Positions 35,368-44,742 of a stretch of 64,000 bases of DNA are shown piece after piece; position 1 is the first letter of the stretch; every line of letters begins with the position of its first letter. Made by a program: the position numbers and the translations under genes. The stretch spans positions 45,822 to 109,821 of the forward strand of contig JAKIUD010000002.1 in assembly GCA_021647765.1 (NCBI GenBank). Direction: 5' to 3'. Below the pieces are notes generated by a model. The model did not search any database. It saw nothing but the letters and a program-made list of their open reading frames with translations, and had not been told where the DNA came from. The DNA comes from Desulfuromusa sp. (GTDB lineage Bacteria; Desulfobacterota; Desulfuromonadia; Desulfuromonadales; Geopsychrobacteraceae).

Positions 35368-35985
35368 ATGACGCACAAACTGACGATAAAAGATGAACTG
35401 ACGGAATTTCTGCTCTACACCACGCCGAACGGCAAGGTAAAGGTGGAGATTTTTTTCACAACGAAAATATCTGGCTCACCCAAAAGAGGATGGCCGAACT
35501 TTTCGGGGTCGGCGTGCCTGCAGTCTCAAAGCATCTGAAAAATATCTTTGTATCGGGTGAACTGGACAAAAATGCAGTTATTTCCATTTTGGAAACAACT
35601 GCCGAAGACGGCAAAAAATACAAAACCAAATACTACAACCTTGATGCCATTATCTCCGTCGGCTACCGGGTCAATCCACCCAGGCCACCCGGTTCAGAAT
35701 ATGGGCTACTGAGCGCTTGAAAGAGTCCGTTCAATCAGGGCCAGTGAGCGGCGGATCTATCAGCCGATAACCGATATTTTTGCCGAATGCAGCATTGATT
35801 ATGACCGTAACTCGGAGGCAGCCAAGATCTTCTATGCCACTATCCAGAATAAATTTCATTTCGCCATCAGCGGTCAGATAGCAGGGTCTTGAAATCAGAC
35901 ACCCAAAATGCCAAAAACTATCTGCCGGAATAAGATATTAAACGGTTAGAGCGGACCATAGCCGGTTTTTTTGACTACATGAGAT
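35368..35985 (+). pseudogene. RhuM-family gene, frameshifted and internally deleted
   Basis: Pieces of a virulence-RhuM-type protein are spread over different frames. An ATG with AAGGAGGG upstream opens the gene. A one-base loss in the T run at 35450-35456 shifts the frame; then NIWLTQKRMAELFGVGVPAV and YYNLDAIISVGYRVN are readable. A second shift near 35680 exposes TRFRIWATERLKE. The text then jumps to ERVRSIRASERRIYQPITDI and DYDRNSEAAKIFYATIQNKF, so a middle part is deleted. The family is common beside restriction-modification and mobile genes. Confidence 0.85.
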
Positions 35986-36320
35986 TCCGGAGTTTTACGT
36001 GAACAGGAAAGATCTGCGTATCATCAAGGGCTAAAAAGCAACACTTGTCAGGAACCTGTTTCAGTGCCAATCGAGCAGTTTGCAGCCCCAGAGCAACCCA
36101 AGACCAGCGCCCTTTTTGCAACCACATTGTAGTAACTGGCTCAATGACGACGAGGGCGAATCGCCAGCCAGATATCCGTCACGAACCCCGTTTGGGTTAA
36201 CATGGCACCAAAAAGAAGTTCCAGCCATGTTGGCGCCGAACGTTTTGGCAGAGCTTGTGCCAAAAATGTGATAGATTCGAACAGGGCTTTGGGGATAGTG
36301 CGATATCCCTGATTGTCCAT
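35986..36320 (-). pseudogene. Transposase remnant, N-terminal part
   Basis: The intact start MDNQGYRTIPKALFESI with GGAGG upstream leads into ALPKRSAPTWLELLFGAML, an N-terminal region seen in DDE-superfamily transposases. A frameshift near 36150 is followed by WLQKGRWSWVALGLQTARLA and then LALDDTQIF, holding the first catalytic Asp. The rest of the gene is missing; the sequence joins the RhuM remnant. Exact IS family not determined. Confidence 0.75.
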
Positions 36321-36362
36321 AGCGGCCTCCAGAAGAATTGAAAAAATTTCTTCTAGAGAGCC

Positions 36363-36402
36363 CACCTTCAGAGCTTTCAAAATAACAACCGCTCTGAAGG
36401 TG
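36363..36402. repeat. Perfect 12-base inverted repeat before transposase remnant
   Basis: CACCTTCAGAGC and GCTCTGAAGGTG flank a 16-base loop, about 45 bases upstream of the transposase start. It may be part of the insertion-sequence end or a leader hairpin in its mRNA. Confidence 0.65.
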
Positions 36403-36512
36403 CGGTCACGCACTATGACTTAGATGTCAACTTTTTTTGACGTTTTTTTTGCATGCTTCAGCAAATTTTCAAAGATCATGAAACTCTAAACTTCAGCAAA
36501 ACATAGGACAAA

Positions 36513-37412
36513 ATGAAAAATAAGAAGCTTGGAATTTATCTACTATTGATTCTACCACCGTTATTCTGGGCTGGAAATTCAGTTCTTGCTCGAGGAGTGG
36601 CGGATCTTATCCCACCAGTTGCCATGTCATTCTGGCGCTGGACGATCGCATTGTTAATTCTGCTCCCTTTCACCTGGAAACAAACCCTGAATGATTGGCC
36701 AGAAATCAAAAAACATTGGAAAATTATTTTTCTGCTCGGCTTGTTTGGAATCGCTTCCTTCAATACTTTACTCTATACTGCGGCACATAGCACCACAGCT
36801 ATTAATATTGCTCTGACTCAGTCGGTCATGCCGGTTATTATTGTGTTGATCAGTTTTATTTTATTTCGTGACCGCATTGCCCCGATTCAATTTTTTGCTA
36901 TTATTCTCTGTACCTTGGGGGCGGGTTATATAGTCATCCACGGTGATTGGCAACGCTTGCGGAACCTCGAATTTGTTATCGGCGACCTGATCATGTTGCT
37001 GGCTGTGAGTCTCTATGCCCTCTACTCGGTTTTATTGCGCAACCGACCAAAGATCAAACCAATGAGTTTTTTGACGATTACCTTTGCCGTTGGTGTGGTT
37101 CTTCTGTTCCCTCTCTATCTTTGGGAGTGCCAAACGGCAGCATCACTGGTCTTGACCCAACCGGTCATTCTCAGCTTGCTCTATGTCGCTTTTTGTCCCT
37201 CTATTCTGGCTTATCTGTTCTGGAATCGGGGGATTCATGAAATTGGTGCTAATCGAGCTGGTTTGTATATTAATTTAGTCCCTTTCTTCGCCTCATTACT
37301 GGCGGTCATCTTTCTCGGTGAACATTTTCAGGGTTATCACCTGGTTGGAATCATCCTGATTGCGAGCGGACTGCTTCTTTTTAACCTGCCATTAAGTCGT
37401 GCGGAAGGATAG
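36513..37412 (+). CDS. EamA-family DMT transporter
   Basis: 299 residues with ten predicted membrane spans in two EamA repeats, the form of the drug/metabolite exporter superfamily. Typical motifs include PPLFWAGNSVLARGV and FLGEHFQGYHLVGIILIASGLLL. The substrate is unknown. It is 9 bases upstream of rsgA and shares its transcript. A second EamA gene in this window at 43364 is only distantly alike. Confidence 0.9.
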   Translation: MKNKKLGIYLLLILPPLFWAGNSVLARGVADLIPPVAMSFWRWTIALLILLPFTWKQTLNDWPEIKKHWKIIFLLGLFGIASFNTLLYTAAHSTTAINIALTQSVMPVIIVLISFILFRDRIAPIQFFAIILCTLGAGYIVIHGDWQRLRNLEFVIGDLIMLLAVSLYALYSVLLRNRPKIKPMSFLTITFAVGVVLLFPLYLWECQTAASLVLTQPVILSLLYVAFCPSILAYLFWNRGIHEIGANRAGLYINLVPFFASLLAVIFLGEHFQGYHLVGIILIASGLLLFNLPLSRAEG

Positions 37413-37421
37413 TCTGAGGAA

Positions 37422-38420
37422 ATGACCTTGGAAGACTGGGGCTGGTCCCCATTTTTTGCAGAGAAGTATAAAACCTGGGGGAAATCTGGATATCTTCCTG
37501 CTCGAGTGATTCGTGGCGAGAAAAATTATTTCCGGGTCTGGTCTCTTCAGGGGGAATTGACAGTTCGTTTTGCCGGAAAGGTTCGTCATAAAGCCGGTGG
37601 TCGTGCCGATCTTCCTGTGGTCGGTGACTGGGTTATTATCGAACTCCAGGCGGATCAACGTGGGACAATTCATGCTCTCCTGGAGCGCAAAAGTTCCTTC
37701 TCTCGCAATCTTCCCGGTACTCGCAAAGGAAAAGAACGAATAGAGCAACAGGTGATAGCTGCCAATGTTGATCTGGTCTTCATCGTCAGTGGGCTGGATC
37801 GTGATTTCAATCTACGCCGGATTGAACGTTACCTGACTTTGGTAAGCAGTAGTGGCGCTGATGCGGTGATCCTTCTGAATAAGACCGATTTGTGTGAAAA
37901 CCCAGCAGATCGCAAAACTCAGGTCGAAGCGATTGCTGGAAACAGTCCTGTCCATCTTTGTATGGCTCGCAATGCCGGAGAGCTTGATATCCTGTTCAGT
38001 TACATGCAACCGGGAAAAACAATTGCCCTTTTGGGTTCCTCAGGGGTCGGAAAATCGACCATCCTCAATGGAATGCTCGGTGAAGAGCGGCAGAAAATTG
38101 GTGCCGTCAGCCAGTCTGATGGGAAAGGGCGTCATACCACGACCCACCGGGAACTGATCCTGTTCCCTGAAGGTGGAATTCTGATGGATAATCCCGGCAT
38201 GCGAGAGCTGCATCTTTGGGGTGAAGCAGAAGATCTGGCCGAATCTTTTTCTGATATTGAAAGCCTGGCGGTAAACTGCAAGTTCAAAGATTGCCAACAT
38301 AAAACCGAACCTGGTTGCGCGGTAACCAAGGCAATTGAAGCGGGTGACTTGAATCCAGAGCGTCTTGTCAGTTATCATAAGTTGAAGAGTGAATTATCGA
38401 CCCTACAGAAGAGAAGATAG
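37422..38420 (+). CDS. rsgA: Ribosome small-subunit GTPase RsgA
   Basis: 332 residues: OB fold (about 40-110), circularly permuted GTPase domain with NKTD, Walker A GSSGVGKST (about 205-213) and DNPGMRE, and a C-terminal zinc site from the cysteines of CKFKDCQHKTEPGC. It checks late maturation of the 30S subunit. The N-terminal stretch WSPFFAEKYKT is of the longer family branch. Confidence 0.95.
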   Translation: MTLEDWGWSPFFAEKYKTWGKSGYLPARVIRGEKNYFRVWSLQGELTVRFAGKVRHKAGGRADLPVVGDWVIIELQADQRGTIHALLERKSSFSRNLPGTRKGKERIEQQVIAANVDLVFIVSGLDRDFNLRRIERYLTLVSSSGADAVILLNKTDLCENPADRKTQVEAIAGNSPVHLCMARNAGELDILFSYMQPGKTIALLGSSGVGKSTILNGMLGEERQKIGAVSQSDGKGRHTTTHRELILFPEGGILMDNPGMRELHLWGEAEDLAESFSDIESLAVNCKFKDCQHKTEPGCAVTKAIEAGDLNPERLVSYHKLKSELSTLQKRR

Positions 38421-38472
38421 TATCTTCTGAGACTTGTTATTTTGTAACTCAGCTTGTTGGGGGGATTTTAAG

Positions 38473-40710
38473 TTGCATTGGATTTTTGTCACCATTCTCG
38501 GATTTTTTATTCTGTTGCCATTGCAATCTGGAGCAACTGAGGTTCGAATTGGTCTTGACAATAATCCTCCTCTGACCTTCCTCTCTGCCGATGGACAAGC
38601 CACTGGCTTGCTTCCTGACCTCCTGACTCAAATAGCCAAACAAGAAGAATGGTCTCTTGAATTCGTTCCCTGCCAGTGGCAACAATGTCTGAAACAGCTT
38701 GAAGCTGGTAGCATCGATATTCTTCCGGCGATTGCGTTTACGGAAGAACGGGCTAAAAAATTCCGCTTTGCTCAGGAAACGGTTATGACCAACTGGGGCC
38801 AAGTTTACCAACAACCAGGTTCAAAACTGGAATCTGTTCTTCAGCTTGAAAACCGGGCTCTCGCTGTTCTCAAAGAAGATATTTATTATATCGGCAAATA
38901 CGGTATCATTAACATGGCAAGAAAATTCAACATTAGAATCAATTTTGTTGAAGTTGATACCTATCTGAATGCATTTACCCTGCTGCAAGAAAAAAAAGTT
39001 GATGCTGCTTTGGTCAGTCGTTTGTTCGGACTGAAACAGCAGGAAATATTCAACCTGCGACCCACCCCGATTCTACTGAATCCAATTCAAGTCCGTCCCG
39101 CTTTCTCAGCTTTGAGCGATCCATTGCTGGTGACTCAATTTGATCAGCAGTTAAAAAGTTGGAAGGAAAACCAGAGCTCTGTTTATTATCAGCTGCTGAA
39201 TAAGTGGCTGACTGATGGAGTCTCTTCCAAGAGCCCTGTTTGGTTAATTCCACTTATCTTTGTTTTGGGAGCTTTGCTTGTTCTGTCAGTTTTGACGACC
39301 CTCTGGATTCGCCGCCAGGTTTCTTTGAAAACATTGTTACTCAAAGAAAAAAACCTCCAACTTGAAGCTGAACTGATCATCCGGCGGAAAATTGAACAGG
39401 AACTCCGTGAGCGGCAACAGCAGTACCGGGTATTTTTTGAAGATTCCTACTCTGCTATGCTGCTAATAGATCCCGAAACGGCGAATATTGTTGATGCAAA
39501 CCCGGCAGCAGCTAGATACTATCAATACTCTCGTGAACAATTGCAAGGGATGAAAATCTGGGTTCTCAATGAGCTTGGCGAGAAGAAAGTTCGGGAAAAA
39601 ATTGCTCTGATTGAACATCAGGAGAAACAACAGTTTGAATTTATTCATCGCCTGTCAAACGGACAAAGGCAACCGGTTGAGGTACACAGCAGCCCGATTC
39701 AAATAGAAGGGCGCATGCTGATCTGTTCCATCATCCACGACATCAGTAAGCGGAAAAAAGCCGAACAGGCTCTTGAAGATCACAATCAATTTCTCCAATC
39801 TGTGATTGACGGTGTTTCCGATCCAATGATGGTTATCGGACTGGACTACCAAATTCTTCAGATGAATCGGAGTGCCCAGATGCAACAGATTAACGGGTCA
39901 AGTGAAGAGGGAAGTTTGACCTGTTATCAACTCTCTCACGCGTCACAAGTTCCCTGCAATGGCGATGATCATGTCTGTCCTCTCTTGGAAGTCAAAGAAA
40001 CCGGCCAGCCCGCGATGGTGATCCATCATCATACAACAGAACTAGGGAAGCAGATTTTTGAACTTTGTGCTTCACCGCTTTTTGATGAAAACGGCGAAGT
40101 CTATGCCATTATTGAAGTTGCACGCGATATTACGGAACGCTTACAGATAGAAGAACTGCTCAGCGAAAATGAGAAGCGACTGCATCGTCTGGCTCATCAT
40201 GACGCTCTTACTAATCTGCCCAACCGGTTGCTGTTTGAAGATCGTCTAAAACATGCTCTCAGTAAAGCCCATCGGAGCCGTAGCCAGATCGCCCTGTTCT
40301 TCCTTGATCTGGATCATTTAAAGGAAGTCAACGATAACCTTGGGCATGATTACGGTGATCTGTTGCTGATTGATGTTGCCAGGCGGTTGACAGAATGTGT
40401 CCGGGAGAGTGATACCGTTGCCCGTATGGGTGGGGATGAATTTCTTGTTCTGCTGGAAGAAATAGAATCAATTGAAATGATTGAAATGATGGCAGAACGT
40501 ATCTGTAGTGCCCTCTCTCATGAGCTGAAAAAGGATGATTTCAGCCAAAAGATCAGTGCAAGTATCGGGATCAGTATCTACCCGGAGGATGCAACAACCA
40601 GTCAGGAAATGGTGAAAAATGCCGATCTTGCTATGTACCGGGTGAAAAATAGCGGCAAAGCAAACTATCAATTTTATACATCACCCCAGGGACGTTTTCG
40701 GTTTGATTGA
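38473..40710 (+). CDS. Periplasmic-sensor diguanylate cyclase (SBP_bac_3-PAS-PAS-GGDEF)
   Basis: About 745 residues. A signal peptide and a solute-binding-protein family 3 domain (about 25-250, VRIGLDNNPPLTFLSADG) lie in the periplasm. A membrane helix near 257-280 follows, then a coiled coil, two PAS domains and a C-terminal GGDEF domain. The active site GGDEF is intact, and an RxxD inhibitory site (RESD) sits five residues before it, so it should make c-di-GMP with product inhibition. No EAL domain is present. The TTG at 38473, behind a G-rich ribosome site, gives the best signal peptide; a TTG at 38434 is the alternative. Confidence 0.9.
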   Translation: MHWIFVTILGFFILLPLQSGATEVRIGLDNNPPLTFLSADGQATGLLPDLLTQIAKQEEWSLEFVPCQWQQCLKQLEAGSIDILPAIAFTEERAKKFRFAQETVMTNWGQVYQQPGSKLESVLQLENRALAVLKEDIYYIGKYGIINMARKFNIRINFVEVDTYLNAFTLLQEKKVDAALVSRLFGLKQQEIFNLRPTPILLNPIQVRPAFSALSDPLLVTQFDQQLKSWKENQSSVYYQLLNKWLTDGVSSKSPVWLIPLIFVLGALLVLSVLTTLWIRRQVSLKTLLLKEKNLQLEAELIIRRKIEQELRERQQQYRVFFEDSYSAMLLIDPETANIVDANPAAARYYQYSREQLQGMKIWVLNELGEKKVREKIALIEHQEKQQFEFIHRLSNGQRQPVEVHSSPIQIEGRMLICSIIHDISKRKKAEQALEDHNQFLQSVIDGVSDPMMVIGLDYQILQMNRSAQMQQINGSSEEGSLTCYQLSHASQVPCNGDDHVCPLLEVKETGQPAMVIHHHTTELGKQIFELCASPLFDENGEVYAIIEVARDITERLQIEELLSENEKRLHRLAHHDALTNLPNRLLFEDRLKHALSKAHRSRSQIALFFLDLDHLKEVNDNLGHDYGDLLLIDVARRLTECVRESDTVARMGGDEFLVLLEEIESIEMIEMMAERICSALSHELKKDDFSQKISASIGISIYPEDATTSQEMVKNADLAMYRVKNSGKANYQFYTSPQGRFRFD

Positions 40711-40715
40711 TTTTT

Positions 40716-41015
40716 TCAGGATAGTTTTTCTTCCACGCTCTTCAGTTTATCAACCATTGTCTGTTCACGGTCAACCCGGCTTCCCAGTTTGATGGTCGTA
40801 CTGATGCGTGGTGCTCCGGCAGCGTGGATCTCCTCATGACAACGGCGAATTGCTGTAAATACCTGATCATATTCTCCTTCAATGTTAGTTCCATATGCAT
40901 GCAAACGGATTTTTAATCCGGCATCCTGCAGAATTTTCTGGCAGAGAGCCACATATTTGGACACCGACACACCTACACCTAAGGGAACAACACAAAGATC
41001 AGCGATCACTTTCAT
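40716..41015 (-). CDS. MTH1187/YkoF-like thiamine-binding protein
   Basis: 99 residues of the MTH1187 (DUF77) family: MKVIADLCVVPLGVGVSVSKYVA and LHAYGTNIEGEYDQVF are characteristic. Members form tetramers with a ferredoxin-like fold and are thought to bind thiamine or a related ligand. AAGGAG precedes the ATG at 41015; 22 further upstream codons are open but not conserved. It ends 5 bases from the convergent cyclase gene. Confidence 0.88.
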   Translation of the reverse strand: MKVIADLCVVPLGVGVSVSKYVALCQKILQDAGLKIRLHAYGTNIEGEYDQVFTAIRRCHEEIHAAGAPRISTTIKLGSRVDREQTMVDKLKSVEEKLS

Positions 41016-41222
41016 AGGTTTCTCCTTACATTGGATTATTGACAGGAACTGAGTATATCCTGTCAGGGCAGAATCTGCCAACAGAACAATCGTTAAAACC
41101 CTTGCTAATTCTGACCGAAAAGGATAGCTGTTTACCGGGAAAGTCTGTTATAGTGAAAGTTCTTAGCAGAGGCTGAGATAAAGTTAAAGCTCCAAAACCA
41201 TTAACAATAGAAAGAGGTACTG

Positions 41223-42263
41223 ATGCAAGATTGGGGACAAGGCCCAACCGGGGAAGATCTGGAAAAAAAGATCATCGAAATCGCTAATCAGGTCAAAAAT
41301 AAATTAAAGTTCGATCCGAAGAAAGGGTTCCTTCCACTGCTGATCGTTATCGCCATTATTGTAGCTCTGATTGGTGGATCAAGCAGTATGTATAAAGTGG
41401 ATACTGAAGAAACCGGTGTTGTTTTACGCTTTGGAAAGTTCTCAAAATTTTCCAATCCCGGCCTCCATTTTAAAATTCCTTTTGGTGTTGAGCAAGTCTA
41501 CCTGGTTCCGACAGGACGAGTATTGAAAGAAGAGTTTGGCTATCGAACTGTGACTCCTGGGGTAAGAACCACTTATAATAAACGTGGCCTTGAGGAAGAA
41601 TCCCTGACCCTGACCGGGGATCTGAACGTCAGTGACCTGGAGTGGATTGTTCAGTTCCAGGTTGCCGACCCATTTAAATATATTTTTAAAATCAAGGATC
41701 CTGTTGGTACGATTCGCGATATTGCCGAAGCGATGGTACGTAAAACGATCGGTAATGCGGATGTTACCCAGGTTTTGACCACAGATCGAGCAGCGCTTGC
41801 CGACCAGATCCAACAATCCTTGCAAGCAACTCTTATGCAGTACGATATCGGGGTGCGGATCGTGACGGTCAAGTTTCAGGATGTCAACCCACCAGAAGCA
41901 GTCAAAGGCGCGTTTAACGAAGTTAACGAAGCAGAACAGCAGAAAGAAAGTCTGATCTTTCAGGCTCGTGAGCAGTACAATCGCGAAGTTCCCAAAGCTC
42001 GCGGTGAGGCAAAACGTGCGCTACAGGAAGCACAAGGTTATGCTGTTGAACGAATTAATAAAGCCCGCGGTGAAACGAATCGTTTTGTCGCATTGCTGAC
42101 CGAATATCAAAAAGCCCCGATAGTGACTCGCAGACGGATCCATATCGAAACCATGGAGAAAGTTCTGCCAAACTTGGATGAAATCTATATTATGGACGAG
42201 AAAAGTGGTGGTTTGTTACCGTTGCTCCCCTTACGTAAGACCATGGAAGGAGCAGTCAAATGA
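41223..42263 (+). CDS. hflK: FtsH-modulating membrane protein HflK
   Basis: 346 residues. A membrane helix (about 38-56) is followed by an SPFH/band-7 domain, starting MYKVDTEETGVVLRFGKFSKF, and a helical tail. With HflC it forms a large cage around the FtsH protease on the outer face of the inner membrane. The N-terminal segment is shorter and less Gly-rich than in enterobacteria. It overlaps hflC by 4 bases. Confidence 0.94.
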   Translation: MQDWGQGPTGEDLEKKIIEIANQVKNKLKFDPKKGFLPLLIVIAIIVALIGGSSSMYKVDTEETGVVLRFGKFSKFSNPGLHFKIPFGVEQVYLVPTGRVLKEEFGYRTVTPGVRTTYNKRGLEEESLTLTGDLNVSDLEWIVQFQVADPFKYIFKIKDPVGTIRDIAEAMVRKTIGNADVTQVLTTDRAALADQIQQSLQATLMQYDIGVRIVTVKFQDVNPPEAVKGAFNEVNEAEQQKESLIFQAREQYNREVPKARGEAKRALQEAQGYAVERINKARGETNRFVALLTEYQKAPIVTRRRIHIETMEKVLPNLDEIYIMDEKSGGLLPLLPLRKTMEGAVK

Positions 42264-43183
42264 AAAAAGGATTTTTAATTATTGTCGTCATAGTAGCTAT
42301 TTTGATTGCTCAGGGTGGTTTCTACGTTGTCAACGAAGCTGAACAAGCGATAGTAACTCAGTTCGGTAAACCAGTTGGTGCAGTTTCATATCCTGGACTC
42401 CACTTTAAAATTCCTTTTATTCAGGATGTGACTCGCTTTGAAAAACGGATCCTTAAATGGGATGGGGATCCAAATCAGATCCCGACAAAAGACAAAAAGT
42501 TTATATGGGTTGATACGACAGCTCGCTGGAGGATTACCGATCCACTTCTCTTCCTTAAAACTGTTGCCACTGAACGGGGAGCACAAAGCCGCCTTGATGA
42601 TATTATTGATTCGGTTGTTCGTGATGCTGTATCAGGACATTTGTTGGTTGAATTGGTGCGTGGCGGCGATTATAAGGCTCGAGAGGATGAGCGCTTTGAA
42701 GTCGATGGTGTCCAGATCCTTCCAGAAGATATGGTTGGTCGTGATGAAATCCTTTCTGGTATTCTTGCTGAGGCGAGTACCAGTACTCCTGAATATGGAA
42801 TTGAGCTGATTGACGTACAGTTCAAACGACTCAACTATGTCGAACAAGTTCGGGTTCGGGTTTATGAACGGATGATTAATGAGCGGAAGAAGGTTGCCGC
42901 CCAGTACCGTTCCGAAGGGGAAGGGGAAAAACTGGAGATTCTGGGTAAAATGCAGCGTGAATTGAAAGAAATCAGTTCAAAAGCCTACCGTAAGGTGCTA
43001 GAAACCCGTGGTGCAGCCGATGCGGAAGCTGCAGCCATTTATGCTGATGCCTACAATCAGGACAAGGATTTCTATACTTTCTTGCGCACCATGGAGTCGT
43101 ACAAAAAAACGGTCAATAGTAAAGGAAAACTGATCATTTCCACCGATTCCGAGTACTTCAAGTATTTGAAATCAGCACAGTAG
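42260..43183 (+). CDS. hflC: FtsH-modulating membrane protein HflC
   Basis: 307 residues. N-terminal anchor (about 5-22), then a band-7 domain (VNEAEQAIVTQFGKPVG) and a helical C-terminal region (VLETRGAADAEAAAIYADAY), the HflC hallmark. It is the partner of HflK and is translationally coupled to it. A strong terminator ends the unit. Confidence 0.95.
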   Translation: MKKGFLIIVVIVAILIAQGGFYVVNEAEQAIVTQFGKPVGAVSYPGLHFKIPFIQDVTRFEKRILKWDGDPNQIPTKDKKFIWVDTTARWRITDPLLFLKTVATERGAQSRLDDIIDSVVRDAVSGHLLVELVRGGDYKAREDERFEVDGVQILPEDMVGRDEILSGILAEASTSTPEYGIELIDVQFKRLNYVEQVRVRVYERMINERKKVAAQYRSEGEGEKLEILGKMQRELKEISSKAYRKVLETRGAADAEAAAIYADAYNQDKDFYTFLRTMESYKKTVNSKGKLIISTDSEYFKYLKSAQ

Positions 43184-43203
43184 TTTTTCAACTAAGATCA
43201 GCA

Positions 43204-43239
43204 CAAAAGGGTTCTCTGTTATCGGAGAACCCTTTTTTT
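43204..43239 (+). terminator. Rho-independent terminator after hflC
   Basis: Stem AAGGGTTCTC/GAGAACCCTT with an 8-base loop and a T run. Confidence 0.93.
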
Positions 43240-43363
43240 CTTGCCATCCTGCGGCTACCACTCAGTGCTCATTTTTAAGGTTATGAACCAATATCTGGCG
43301 AATCCGGGAGCAACGAGCTTTAAATTCATATGAATGGTGCTTCCATTGTTCAGCCAGTTAAAA

Positions 43364-44278
43364 TCAAACTCCGGTGTTCTTATCTACAACGGCAAGGGGT
43401 CGTCTTGAAGGGACAACTGCAAGCACCATAATGCCAATGAAAATAAGAAAAATTCCCAACAATTCTGTTGCTCCTAAATGTTCATTTAAAATAAAAACCC
43501 CCAAAAGTGTCGCCGTAAGGGGTTCTGCAAGTGAAAATGTTGCAACATTGCCGACTTTGACCGTTTTTAAACCTCGGGCAAAAAGCCAATAAGACATTGC
43601 TGCTGTAACCATCCCTAAATGTAAGGCGACGACTATCCCTTGTGGTTGAATCAGCCACCTCCAGTCAGAGAAAAAAATCGCCGGCATCAGCAGCAGTGCT
43701 GCAGAAGTAAAAACAATAGCCATAACTGCATCAGGAGAGTGCTTGTCTAGAAGACCTTTAATGCTGACAGTATATATTGCGTAAGAAACCCCGGCACCAA
43801 GAGCCAAGATCACACCCACTAAATCAAGATTGAGCTGTCCTCCAGACAATGAAAGCAAGGTACAGCCAATAACTGCCAGAAAAGTTGCAATATACCACTT
43901 TCTTTCGAGGCTTTCTTTTCGTATCAAAAACCCTAGAACCCCTGCGGCAACCGGAGAACTACCAATTGCAACCATGGTGCCTACGGCAACTCCGGTTTTT
44001 GCAACTGCGGCAAAAAAACACAGTTGGTAAGAAGCAACAAAGAATGCGGAAATAAAGGTTTGAAATAATGGCCAGCTATTTCCGCTAAAAAATTGTTTGC
44101 GTAAGATGGCGAGGAGCAGTAAAGCCAATCCACCAATAGCCAGGCGAATCGTACCAACGGTCAATGGAGTCGCCCCGGCAGGAGCCAACCCTTGAGCTGT
44201 TCCAGTCGTCCCCCAAAGCATTGCCGCAAAAAGAATAAACCAATTTCCGGAAATATTATTTTTAAAAGAAATCTTCAT
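43364..44278 (-). CDS. EamA-family DMT transporter
   Basis: 304 residues with ten predicted spans in two EamA halves. The opening WFILFAAMLWGTTGTAQGLAP and the second-half LAEPLTATLLGVFILNEHLG are typical of the RhaT/EamA exporter family. The substrate is unknown. The ATG at 44278 is chosen since the 22 codons upstream have no membrane character. It is a lone gene. Confidence 0.9.
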   Translation of the reverse strand: MKISFKNNISGNWFILFAAMLWGTTGTAQGLAPAGATPLTVGTIRLAIGGLALLLLAILRKQFFSGNSWPLFQTFISAFFVASYQLCFFAAVAKTGVAVGTMVAIGSSPVAAGVLGFLIRKESLERKWYIATFLAVIGCTLLSLSGGQLNLDLVGVILALGAGVSYAIYTVSIKGLLDKHSPDAVMAIVFTSAALLLMPAIFFSDWRWLIQPQGIVVALHLGMVTAAMSYWLFARGLKTVKVGNVATFSLAEPLTATLLGVFILNEHLGATELLGIFLIFIGIMVLAVVPSRRPLAVVDKNTGV

Positions 44279-44603
44279 AAAGCAACCTTCTTCAAAATGT
44301 ACCCTTTTGCTACAAATGACAGAAAACTTCAAACCTATCGGCATATCGTAAATATGCTTGTTGATTTGGTCGAATGGCGTTAAGAGAGTCGCTGAAACTT
44401 TTGGTGGTTATGTCACTCGCAGGGGTGATCAGGCCTGTACCACCTCGCCATAGTGGATGCAATATGCCTGATTAAATGCAATTTCGTCCAGAACAGAATG
44501 GAACAGAGAGGAGTCTCTACAGAAGATTATGGTGTTAGAGGGGGCGGCAGGGAAGACCTCTTTGTCAGAGAGAGCCTCTTCCAAAAGTCTTTAAATCAGT
44601 GAC

Positions 44604-44697
44604 TGTCATTGCCGCGTAGGCAGGAATCCTGAGGTTTCTTGGGTTTGTCAAAAACTGGATCCCCGGTTTCACGAGGATGACGACTTTTGCAAAAGGT
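44604..44697. repeat. Repeat family D, full copy
   Basis: Left arm GTCATTGCCGCGTAGGCAGG and right arm CTGGATCCCCGGTTTCACGA followed by GATGACG form the well-known imperfect palindrome of GTCATTCCCGCG type. The right arm also occurs at 29563. The 464-base gap 44279-44742 contains this repeat and no gene I can support. Confidence 0.75.
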
Positions 44698-44742
44698 TAA
44701 CAGAGAAAGATTTTTCTGCCACTGCGCAATGCCGACATGGTT

